Origin: an uncultured Bacillota bacterium
Lineage (GTDB): Bacteria; Bacillota; Clostridia; Peptostreptococcales; Anaerovoracaceae
Length of the DNA stretch: 13,621 bases
Reading direction: 5' to 3'
NCBI GenBank assembly: GCA_946629205.1
Contig: CAMOXP010000016.1
Location: 1 to 13,621 of the forward strand
Below the pieces are notes generated by a model. The model ran no database searches and was not told where the DNA came from. It worked only from the letters and a program-made list of their open reading frames with translations. Each line of letters opens with the position of its first letter. Positions within the stretch are counted from its first letter, which is position 1. The position numbers and the translations under genes are program-made. This document shows positions 5,586-12,359 of the stretch, piece by piece.

Positions 5586-8312
5586 ATGTTATTTTGTTCT
5601 TTAAGCATCATGGATCTGGTGCCGGTCCTGGTCATACTGGTCTTCCTGTTTACACTGGTATGCCGGTGGCGCATTTTCAAAAAAATGGGGCTCAGACCAT
5701 GGCTTGGTCTCATACCCGTTGTGAGGGAATATAAGATATTCAAGCGGTGCTGGAAGGCATGGCCCTTTGTCCTGTTCGCTGTTCTCGCCGCGGTATTTGG
5801 TTCTGTCGTGCAGATCACCGCCTACATGGATATCAATCTGCCCATCCCGCCCTTTATCAAATCGAACTTCATGGTTCTTTCTATCATCTGCCTTATGATC
5901 ATCACGGTCATGATGTACAAGCATCTTGCCTTTGTGTTTGGGCACGACATCGGCTATGTGATGGGACTGCTGTTTCTCAATCCGGTCTTCCTGGGGCTGC
6001 TGGCCTTCTCGAAAAACACCTTCCACGAAGAACTCGCGCACCTCAAAGGCAAAGAATTCAAAGAATACACGATGAAGAACCGCACACTGACCAATCGGAT
6101 CTTAAGTGCGGTGTCGGCGGTGCTGATCGTATGCACGTCGCTGGGATATATCGGCTATGTAATGTTCGCAGAGCATCAGCCGGGATTTGTGATCGAGCGG
6201 CACCTGAGCAAAACCTATAAAACGACGGAAGGCAAAGTCAGCGGGAACGGTGAGGTCATCTACCCGGCAGCCGAAACCGGAGACGCACAGAAAGGAGACG
6301 CGCAGAAAAAAGACGCGCAGAAGGGGGCTGACGCTGACCGCAGCGACGGGGTCAGGGATCTGTATTTTCCGGACAAATCATCTGCTTCTGAGACGACAGT
6401 ATACATGTATCTGGTCGGTTCCGATCTGGAGGATACCACAGGATCCGCATCGATCAACCTGGCCCAGATCAAGGACGCGACTGCAGCCGGCGATAAGCTC
6501 AGGTTCATCATCGAAGCCGGCGGAACGGGCCGGTGGTTCACAGACGGATTCAAAAGAGGAAGAGTCGCCAGATACATGATCAAAGACGGGGAGGTGGAGT
6601 GCCTTGAGATCCTTCCCAGGAATACAAGCATGTCGGAGCAGGGCACGCTCAGGGATTTTCTCGTATGGGCGAACAAGACTTATCCGTCCGACCGGCGGAT
6701 GCTCTTCTTCTGGGATCACGGCGGCGGTCTGGCCGGATTCGGCATGGACATCATCAACCCCGGCGTAGCCAGTGGAAAAAGCCTGATCCAGACAGCTAAA
6801 TCCTTAAATCTTAACAGTCTGATCAGCTCCAGGGCATCGGGGGCACTGCTGTCAATGGAAGATATTCAGTCAGCCCTGCAGGAAGCAGGGGACAAATATG
6901 ATCTCATCGCTTTTGACGCCTGTCTTATGCAGACCATGGAGGTGGGGCAGGCGCTGGAGCCGTACGCCGATTATCTGCTGGCCTCGGAGGAAAAGGAACC
7001 GTCCAACGGCATATTCTACACGGCTGCGTTCTCCAGACTGGCGCAGCAGCCGGACCTGGACACATTGAAGTTCGGCGCGATGATGTGCTCCTCCTACGAC
7101 CAGTCCCTGCAGCTGCTTTACGGCGTGCCCCAGGCCGGTTATACGCTGTCCATGACAGACCTCAGATATATTCCTGTCGTGCAGGAGACCTTCATTGGTT
7201 ATCTGGACGAGCTGGATGAACAGTTCAGGACCAATAAGAACAGCTTCATCCAGATGTCGACTGCCCGTTCACAGGCCTACGAATTCCAGATGGAGGATCA
7301 GATCGACCTTATCGATTTCATCAACCAGAGCAGTATAGCAGCCACCGAGAAGGCAGAGATGATCGGCAGGATCAGCAACGCCGTCGCCGTTCGCAGCGCG
7401 GCAAGCGCCAACCACATCAACGGGCTGGCAGTATATTTGCCTTACGATGATCTGGACAGTTACACCAACATGTACCGGAACCTGAAGGAACTGGGCATGA
7501 AATCGGAAACAAAAGTCTATAATGATTTTGCCAGTATATTGGGAAGCCAGAAATCAACGAAGGAAAGCGGATACATTGGATACTATCGGGACAAGGAATG
7601 GTTTGTAGACGACTTCGTGGACTATGATGTTTCTGCTTACAGAAATGATATCCCCCTGATCAAACGGGACGGCGGATATGATATCGATCTGACCGACCGG
7701 GAGTGGGCGACGATCGTCGGATGCGAGCAGGGCATAAAGGTCAAGGTGGGCAGCAGATATGCGGATCTGGGGAGCCGGAATGCTTTTGCGAGAGATGGGG
7801 AAGGCCACTACAGGCTGAAGTTCAACAACCAGTGGATGGCGATCGACAACATTCTCGTGGCAGTCCATCCGGGACAAGCGAGAAGGGATGAAAACGGGCG
7901 GACTGTCTACAGCGGAACCGTAGATGCGTCCCTGAATTTCATGGAACCCATCACGATCTACATTGAGTGGAAAAACGGAAGCGGCACTGACATCGATGGA
8001 AAAGTTCTCGGATATTTGCCTACAGACAAGGACTCGGATGATGTCGATGAATCAGGGATGCCCCGCGGCATCAAGCAGTTCAAGTCGAGCAACACCGTTA
8101 CCTTCCGGTACGACTGGTACGACAAAGAGGGAAACTATCTGTCCACCGCTCTGGGGCATTGGCCGATCAGCGTGGGCATGTACGGACTCAAACTCAGTCA
8201 GCGGGATATCAGCTCGGAAGACTATGAGTATTACGGGATCCTGAAGGATGTTTTGAACAGGACACTGAAGACCGAGGTCCTGTACCACAAGGGCAAGAAG
8301 AGCAAGAAATAA
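5586..8312 (+). CDS. Membrane-anchored clostripain-family (C11) cysteine protease
   Basis: This 908-residue protein has two parts. Residues 1-195 hold about five hydrophobic helices (near 9-27, 60-80, 93-111, 121-143 and 172-193). The segment RWRIFKKMGLRPWLGLIPVV resembles the DUF5684-type membrane domain. A hydrophilic linker (about 205-265) with DAQK repeats leads to a C11 peptidase domain with catalytic H378 (FFWDHGGG) and C446 (FDACLMQ). D444, two residues before the cysteine, matches the S1-pocket aspartate of clostripain-like enzymes, so cleavage after Arg or Lys is expected. Residues from about 555 on look like beta-rich C-terminal domains. After five helices the protease would face outside, if the N-terminus is inside. 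GAGG lies 7 bases before the ATG. It is transcribed alone and converges on the SH3 lipoprotein gene. The catalytic domain is firm and the domain name of the membrane part is tentative. Confidence 0.88.
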   Translation: MLFCSLSIMDLVPVLVILVFLFTLVCRWRIFKKMGLRPWLGLIPVVREYKIFKRCWKAWPFVLFAVLAAVFGSVVQITAYMDINLPIPPFIKSNFMVLSIICLMIITVMMYKHLAFVFGHDIGYVMGLLFLNPVFLGLLAFSKNTFHEELAHLKGKEFKEYTMKNRTLTNRILSAVSAVLIVCTSLGYIGYVMFAEHQPGFVIERHLSKTYKTTEGKVSGNGEVIYPAAETGDAQKGDAQKKDAQKGADADRSDGVRDLYFPDKSSASETTVYMYLVGSDLEDTTGSASINLAQIKDATAAGDKLRFIIEAGGTGRWFTDGFKRGRVARYMIKDGEVECLEILPRNTSMSEQGTLRDFLVWANKTYPSDRRMLFFWDHGGGLAGFGMDIINPGVASGKSLIQTAKSLNLNSLISSRASGALLSMEDIQSALQEAGDKYDLIAFDACLMQTMEVGQALEPYADYLLASEEKEPSNGIFYTAAFSRLAQQPDLDTLKFGAMMCSSYDQSLQLLYGVPQAGYTLSMTDLRYIPVVQETFIGYLDELDEQFRTNKNSFIQMSTARSQAYEFQMEDQIDLIDFINQSSIAATEKAEMIGRISNAVAVRSAASANHINGLAVYLPYDDLDSYTNMYRNLKELGMKSETKVYNDFASILGSQKSTKESGYIGYYRDKEWFVDDFVDYDVSAYRNDIPLIKRDGGYDIDLTDREWATIVGCEQGIKVKVGSRYADLGSRNAFARDGEGHYRLKFNNQWMAIDNILVAVHPGQARRDENGRTVYSGTVDASLNFMEPITIYIEWKNGSGTDIDGKVLGYLPTDKDSDDVDESGMPRGIKQFKSSNTVTFRYDWYDKEGNYLSTALGHWPISVGMYGLKLSQRDISSEDYEYYGILKDVLNRTLKTEVLYHKGKKSKK

Positions 8313-8329
8313 CAAAGCAAAAGCAAATG

Positions 8330-8371
8330 CAGAAAACAGAAAACAGAAGACAGAAGACAAAAGACAGAAAA
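8330..8371 (+). repeat. Six tandem heptamers CAGAARA
   Basis: Six head-to-tail 7-base units run from 8330: CAGAAAA twice, CAGAAGA twice, CAAAAGA once and CAGAAAA once. They fill the space between the C11 protease stop and the terminator hairpin, and the last unit overlaps the first arm of the hairpin. The strand is purine-only apart from the C of each unit. Confidence 0.85.
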
Positions 8372-8394
8372 CCCCGGAAGATCCCGGGGTTTTC
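8367..8394. terminator. Bidirectional terminator between the C11 protease and lipoprotein genes
   Basis: GAAAACCCCGG and CCGGGGTTTTC pair perfectly over 11 bases around a six-base loop. The A/T ends of the stem supply the U-tract in either direction, and the minus-strand side continues pyrimidine-rich through the heptamers. It closes both convergent genes. Confidence 0.85.
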
Positions 8395-8396
8395 AT

Positions 8397-8412
8397 ATCG
8401 GCTTTTGCCGAT
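8397..8412. other. Second small hairpin in the lipoprotein 3' region
   Basis: ATCGGC and GCCGAT pair over 6 bases around TTTT. On the minus strand it lies 25 bases after the lipoprotein stop and directly before the main terminator, so it may protect the 3' end or assist termination. Confidence 0.5.
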
Positions 8413-8436
8413 CACTGTCTGTCGAAAGTTTTTGCC

Positions 8437-9834
8437 TTACTTGGATTCAGGTTTGCGTCTGTTGCGGACTACTACAGTAACTACTGCTGCAGCGATCGCC
8501 AGGAGCACGATGATGATCGCGATCGGAACAGCGCCGCCTATACCGCCGCTTGTATCCTCTGGTTCAGCGCCGACGCCAACGCCAACGCCCTTGTCGCCGC
8601 CGACGAGATAAACGTGAACAGCCTCATCCGTATCCTTGACATACTCTACGCCGACTGTCTGTCCCATGGCCTCATCGCCGGACACATCGCATGCTGCGCC
8701 TTTGATATTGAATGTCTGGCCGTTGTCGAGGGTGATCGAGTTCGCGCCGACATCTGTGACCACGCCTGTAACCGTAACGGTCTCAGGTTCCGGAGGATCG
8801 GTCTCTGTCGGAGGATCGGTCTCCGTTGGAGGATCGGTCTCTGTCGGAGGATCAGTCTCTGTCGGAGGATCGGTCTCTGTCGGAGGATCAGTCTCTGTCG
8901 GAGGATCAGTCTCCGTTGGAGGATCGGTTTCAGTCTTGGATTCCGTCTTTGTTTCTGTCTTCGTCTTAGTTGCCTTGGACTTTGTCTCCGTCTTTGTCTT
9001 GGTTTCCGTCTTGGACTTTGTCTCCGTCTTTGTCTTGGTTTCCGTCTTCTCAGGATCCTTTGTTGTCAGGTAACTGGAAACGATATATCTGTCCTTCCCG
9101 TTGTACTCGACTCTGCTCCATCCGTTGCTGAGTATGCCGGTCCTGGTGAGCTTCGTGCCTTTCTTTACGGTTGCGATCCTTTCAGATGAAGTATCGGCTT
9201 CTGCTCTGACATTGACTTCCGTTGAAGCCCATACGTTTTCATCGACAGCCTTGATGGTAATAGAATTCTTTGTTGTCTCCGTCGGGACGGTTTCCTTGGC
9301 CACTTCCATCGTCCTTACATATGCATGACTTGTGTCGTCTCCGTTGATGACGCCGGCGTACTTGATCCTGACTGTGTCGCCCTTCTTGACGGAGCCTGTG
9401 CTCTTTGTCTTAAAAGAGTAGTCCTTACCGTTGCTTGAAATCGTCACAGATTTGTTATCATCGATGGATTTGACTTTGCCTTCAATAATCGTCACGGCAG
9501 CAGCCACGTCGACGACGCGTGTGACTTCACAGCCGGAAGTATCACCGTTTGAGATCTTGCCCGTGTATTCTATCGTAGCAGTGTCTCCGGCTTTGATACC
9601 GTCCTCTGTTTCAATCTCAGCGTTTTCGATATTGAATGTCAGTTCCTGATTGGCTTCTGTAAAAATCGAGAGCTGTGCGTTCTCCAGGTTTTCCACCAGA
9701 CCGGACACATGATGGTCCGTATCAACGGCTTCCGTCGTTGTTTCCGGTTCAGGTTCCGGTTCGCCGGATGATCCGCACGCCGCGAAGGCGAATACCATCA
9801 GAACCGCGAGCAGCAATGCAGTGATTTTTTTCAT
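8437..9834 (-). CDS. Double-anchored SH3-domain surface lipoprotein with repeat stalk
   Basis: This 465-residue envelope protein begins with a lipoprotein signal peptide (MKKITALLLA..., lipobox FAAC, lipidated C20). Two similar beta-rich domains follow (about 42-109 and 117-178), with patterns such as KSIDDNKSVTISSNGKDYSF followed by KKGDTVRIKY. A bacterial SH3 domain (about 199-257, STEVNVRAEADTSSERIATV) comes next. A Lys/Thr/Glu stalk (262-300) and eight TETDPP repeats (301-348) lead to a third beta domain (about 353-411). The end is a glycine-rich stretch, a hydrophobic helix (436-456) and RNRRKPESK. The basic tail predicts a transmembrane end without a sortase LPxTG motif, so both termini appear membrane-held. 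SH3 domains often bind cell-wall peptides. The beta domains look like the DUF5666 type, a tentative name. AAGGGG lies upstream of the ATG. A -35/-10 pair (TTGTAT, TATGAC) near 9870-9910 is weak. Confidence 0.85.
   Translation of the reverse strand: MKKITALLLAVLMVFAFAACGSSGEPEPEPETTTEAVDTDHHVSGLVENLENAQLSIFTEANQELTFNIENAEIETEDGIKAGDTATIEYTGKISNGDTSGCEVTRVVDVAAAVTIIEGKVKSIDDNKSVTISSNGKDYSFKTKSTGSVKKGDTVRIKYAGVINGDDTSHAYVRTMEVAKETVPTETTKNSITIKAVDENVWASTEVNVRAEADTSSERIATVKKGTKLTRTGILSNGWSRVEYNGKDRYIVSSYLTTKDPEKTETKTKTETKSKTETKTKTETKSKATKTKTETKTESKTETDPPTETDPPTETDPPTETDPPTETDPPTETDPPTETDPPTETDPPEPETVTVTGVVTDVGANSITLDNGQTFNIKGAACDVSGDEAMGQTVGVEYVKDTDEAVHVYLVGGDKGVGVGVGAEPEDTSGGIGGAVPIAIIIVLLAIAAAVVTVVVRNRRKPESK
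8792..8935 (-). repeat. Eight 18-bp tandem repeats encoding TETDPP
   Basis: Eight head-to-tail 18-base units, GGAGGATCGGTCTCTGTC on the plus strand, encode TETDPP on the minus strand. Units differ only at silent sites: GATCGG or GATCAG, and CTGTC or CCGTT. The unit at 8810-8827 and the one at 8900-8917 share the CCGTT ending. The number of units is likely to vary between strains. Confidence 0.95.
8975..9046 (-). repeat. Two identical 36-bp repeats encoding the KTET stalk
   Basis: A 36-base unit beginning TTGGACTTTGTC on the plus strand is present twice with no mismatch (8975-9010 and 9011-9046). On the minus strand each copy encodes TETKTKTETKSK. A degenerate version continues towards 8936. 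Perfect identity implies a recent duplication. Confidence 0.95.
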
Positions 9835-9982
9835 TACTTACGTTCCCCTTTCATACAATCTTGCAGGTTAGAATCTTATAAGTCATATTTACCTTAATAG
9901 TTTAATACAAAAGCAGTCCGGCGGACAATGATTTTGGGTTAGTATAACAATTATTTAGATTGTGATTGGAGGGCTTGCTTTT

Positions 9983-9992
9983 GTGGTAAAAT
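9983..9992 (+). promoter_or_regulatory. Extended -10 promoter of the flavin reductase-malQ operon
   Basis: GTGGTAAAAT carries a TGn extension directly before TAAAAT. A poor -35 (TTGGAG, 9966-9971) lies 15 bases upstream. Transcription would start near 9999. The divergent spacer 9835-9982 otherwise holds AT-rich sequence, the short palindrome GTCCGGCGGAC (9916-9926) and a small inverted repeat (ACAAT at 9947, ATTGT at 9959). Confidence 0.5.
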
Positions 9993-10010
9993 ACCTGTTG
10001 TGGAATCAGA

Positions 10011-10016
10011 AGGAGG
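10011..10016 (+). promoter_or_regulatory. Ribosome binding site of the flavin reductase gene
   Basis: A perfect AGGAGG lies 7 bases before the ATG at 10024 and decides that start over an in-frame TTG at 10000. Confidence 0.85.
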
Positions 10017-10023
10017 AAGCAAT

Positions 10024-10677
10024 ATGAAACGGGTCCTGAATCCGGGAACGATGCTGAGCCCTGTGCCGGCGGTGATGGTGAGCTGCGCACGTCCCGGGGA
10101 AAAACCGAATATACTGACGATCGCGTGGACGGGGATCATCAATTCCGATCCGCCTATGACGTATATATCTGTGCGCAAGGAGCGCTACTCCTACGATATC
10201 ATCAAAGAGACAGGGGAGTTCGTGATCAATCTGACCACGGAAGCACTTGCCTTTGCAACAGACTGGTGCGGCGTGAAGTCGGGCCGGGATGTGGACAAGT
10301 TCGAAGCGCAGAAACTGACGGCTGCGCCCAGTCAGATCGTGGCGTGTCCGTCCATCGGGCAGTCGCCGGTGAACCTGGAGTGCCGCGTGCGGGACATCAT
10401 CGAACTCGGATCCCATGACATGTTTCTGGCCGAGATCGTCAGCGTTTCGGCGGATGAGAAACTGATCGATGAAAAGGGCGCTATCCATCTGGATCGTGCG
10501 GGGCTCATCGCTTACAGCCACGGCCACTATTTCCCGCTGAAGAAAGCGGAGATCGGCCGCTTCGGCTATTCGGTAATGAAACCAAAGACGCGGAAGCGCT
10601 ACGAAGCGCAAAAGCGCGCGGAATTCAGACAGGCGAAACGTGCAGCTGCAAGCCGCAAAGGCGGGAGGAAAAAATAA
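10024..10677 (+). CDS. Flavin reductase-like FMN-binding protein
   Basis: This 217-residue protein has the flavin reductase-like (DIM6/NTAB) split-barrel fold. The FMN-binding core is recognisable in NILTIAWTGIINSDPPMTYI (29-48), SVRKERYSYDII (49-60) and TGEFVINLTTE (63-73). Members bind FMN and reduce flavins or act as small NAD(P)H-dependent oxidoreductases, and the exact partner is not predictable. An unusual C-terminal tail (186-217, 15 of 32 residues Lys or Arg, ending RKGGRKK) follows the fold. The gene overlaps malQ by one base (TAATG), and the codons for the last residues supply the malQ ribosome binding site, so the two are translationally coupled. The linkage to a glucan enzyme has no obvious biochemical reason. 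Confidence 0.85.
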   Translation: MKRVLNPGTMLSPVPAVMVSCARPGEKPNILTIAWTGIINSDPPMTYISVRKERYSYDIIKETGEFVINLTTEALAFATDWCGVKSGRDVDKFEAQKLTAAPSQIVACPSIGQSPVNLECRVRDIIELGSHDMFLAEIVSVSADEKLIDEKGAIHLDRAGLIAYSHGHYFPLKKAEIGRFGYSVMKPKTRKRYEAQKRAEFRQAKRAAASRKGGRKK

Positions 10678-12224
10678 TGCGTGCCAGCGGAATTCTGTTA
10701 CCGGTGTTCTCGCTGCCGTCAGCATACGGCATCGGGGATCTTTACCGGGAAGCATACAAGTTTATAGACAGGCTGAGCGAAGCGGGACAGAAGTACTGGC
10801 AGGTGCTGCCGATCGGACCGGTGAACAAGGAGCTCTGCCCATACCAGTCGAGTTCGAGCTTCGCGGGAGAAGCGCTGCTGATCTCTCTGGAAAAGCTGGA
10901 GGAGGAAGGTCTTCTCTCCGAAGAAGACGTCCGGGCGGTCAGAGAAGCTGACGGCACGAAGGAGGAACGCCTTCAGATGAAGCGGGAGGCGCTCCGGCTG
11001 GCCTTTGACGCCTTCAGCGTCAGACTGGGCAGTAACGAGGAGTTGGAAATCCATTATCAAGCCTTCTGCAAGATGGAGGAAACATGGCTTGAAGATTTTG
11101 CATTATATGAAGCGCTGACGGAATTCTTCGGCGAGGGGGACTGGTCCCTGTGGGACGAGGAGATCCGGCTGAGAGACCCGCAGGCCATTGCAGAATGGAC
11201 AGAGAAACTTGCCGATGCGATCGAGTATTACCGTTGGACGCAGTATGAGTTTTTCAGACAGTGGGACGAGCTCAAGAAATACGCTCATGCAAAATCCGTC
11301 GAACTCATTGGAGACATTCCGTATTACACTGCGTATGAAAGCGCGGACTGCTGGGCGTTTCCGGAGCTGTTCCAATTGGACGAAAACGGAATCTGCGAAT
11401 TTGAAGCAGGCGCGCCGCCGGACGCCTTTACCGCGAAGGGGCAGTGCTGGGGCAATCCGGTGTACAACTGGGACGTCCACAAGGAGCAGGGCTTCAACTG
11501 GTGGATCCGCAGGATACATCAGCAGCTGCGGTTCTTCGATGTGGTTCGGATCGATCACATGAGAGGCTTCGAATCCTATTATGTGATTCCTGCCGAAACA
11601 GAAGAACCTGCCGAAGGGCACTGGGAGAAGGGCCCGGGCATGGATCTCTTCAACGCGGTGAACGCGGCGCTCGGAAGCCGCAGATACATCGCAGAAGACC
11701 TGGGCTATCTGACGGAGGAGGTCAAGGAGATGATGGCGCAGGCCGGATATCCTGGCATGAAGATCCTGCAGTTTGCCTTCGACACAGGCGACGAGAATGT
11801 ATATCTGCCGTTCAATTACGACACGGACAATTCCGTGATCTATACCGGCACCCACGACAATGACACGACCGTCGGCTGGTACAGGAAGGCAGAAGACTGG
11901 AAGAAACATTTCATCGCATGGTACCTGCGTGAGAAGTCGGAGATCACACCGGAACGGAAGGCAGAACTGTTCGGCGCCGCCGAAGAAGCGGATGAGATCC
12001 TGCCTGCTGAAGCGGCTGTCATCGGTCTCATCGAACTGGCCCACAGCAGCCGGTGCGGCACCTGTATCATTCCGATGCAGGATTACCTGCTTCTGGGGAG
12101 CGACGCCAGGATCAACATTCCGGGCGTGGCCGAAGGAAACTGGCGCTGGCAGATGGAACCGGATGCGTTCACGCCGCAGCTGGCGCAGTTGATCCGGGAG
12201 ATGACGGAACGGTACAACAGATAA
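10677..12224 (+). CDS. malQ: 4-alpha-glucanotransferase (amylomaltase)
   Basis: This 515-residue GH77 enzyme transfers alpha-1,4-glucan segments between maltodextrins and releases glucose. The catalytic residues are present: nucleophile D293 (VVRIDHMRGFE), acid/base E340 (YIAEDLG) and transition-state stabiliser D394 (GTHDNDT). The N-terminal SGILLPVFSLPSAYGIGDLY and YWQVLPIGP motifs are also intact. One conserved spot differs: where relatives have GPTSYGDSPYQSFS, this protein has GPVNKELCPYQSSS (47-60). Similarly, the usual GDLPIYVA...SADVW reads GDIPYYTAYESADCW (212-226). Both line the active-site cleft in known structures, so substrate handling may differ. GGGAGG lies 8 bases before the ATG, inside the previous gene. 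The length is typical. Confidence 0.93.
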   Translation: MRASGILLPVFSLPSAYGIGDLYREAYKFIDRLSEAGQKYWQVLPIGPVNKELCPYQSSSSFAGEALLISLEKLEEEGLLSEEDVRAVREADGTKEERLQMKREALRLAFDAFSVRLGSNEELEIHYQAFCKMEETWLEDFALYEALTEFFGEGDWSLWDEEIRLRDPQAIAEWTEKLADAIEYYRWTQYEFFRQWDELKKYAHAKSVELIGDIPYYTAYESADCWAFPELFQLDENGICEFEAGAPPDAFTAKGQCWGNPVYNWDVHKEQGFNWWIRRIHQQLRFFDVVRIDHMRGFESYYVIPAETEEPAEGHWEKGPGMDLFNAVNAALGSRRYIAEDLGYLTEEVKEMMAQAGYPGMKILQFAFDTGDENVYLPFNYDTDNSVIYTGTHDNDTTVGWYRKAEDWKKHFIAWYLREKSEITPERKAELFGAAEEADEILPAEAAVIGLIELAHSSRCGTCIIPMQDYLLLGSDARINIPGVAEGNWRWQMEPDAFTPQLAQLIREMTERYNR

Positions 12225-12260
12225 GGACGATATGTTATAAGAGATGATCTGCTATAAAAA

Positions 12261-12292
12261 ATCCCCGCGCCTGAGCGCGGGGATCATTTTTT
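12261..12292. terminator. Bidirectional terminator between malQ and the phospho-sugar mutase gene
   Basis: ATCCCCGCGC and GCGCGGGGAT pair perfectly over 10 bases around CTGA. Six Ts follow on the plus strand, and the minus strand also reads into a run of Ts (opposite the A-run at 12256-12261), so it can stop both convergent genes. Confidence 0.9.
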
Positions 12293-12335
12293 ACTGTGTG
12301 TTTTCAGGTTTTCAACCTTTCACATCGCATCTGAC

Positions 12336-12359
12336 TCAGCCTTTGACTCAGCCTTTGAC
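12336..12359 (-). repeat. 12-bp tandem duplication over the mutase stop
   Basis: On the minus strand GTCAAAGGCTGA occurs twice in a row. The first copy encodes the last residues Val-Lys-Gly and the stop, and the second is a silent copy of the same codons just after it, followed by a partial third (GTCA). Confidence 0.9.

Noticed and set aside
8792..8935. Possible CRISPR array
   Set aside because: The units are 18 bases, directly adjacent with no spacers, in frame and within a coding region.
8614..9189. Plus-strand frames with arginine/leucine or VSVGG repeats
   Set aside because: They are complements of the TETDPP and KTET repeats. The lipoprotein frame has a signal peptide and folded domains.
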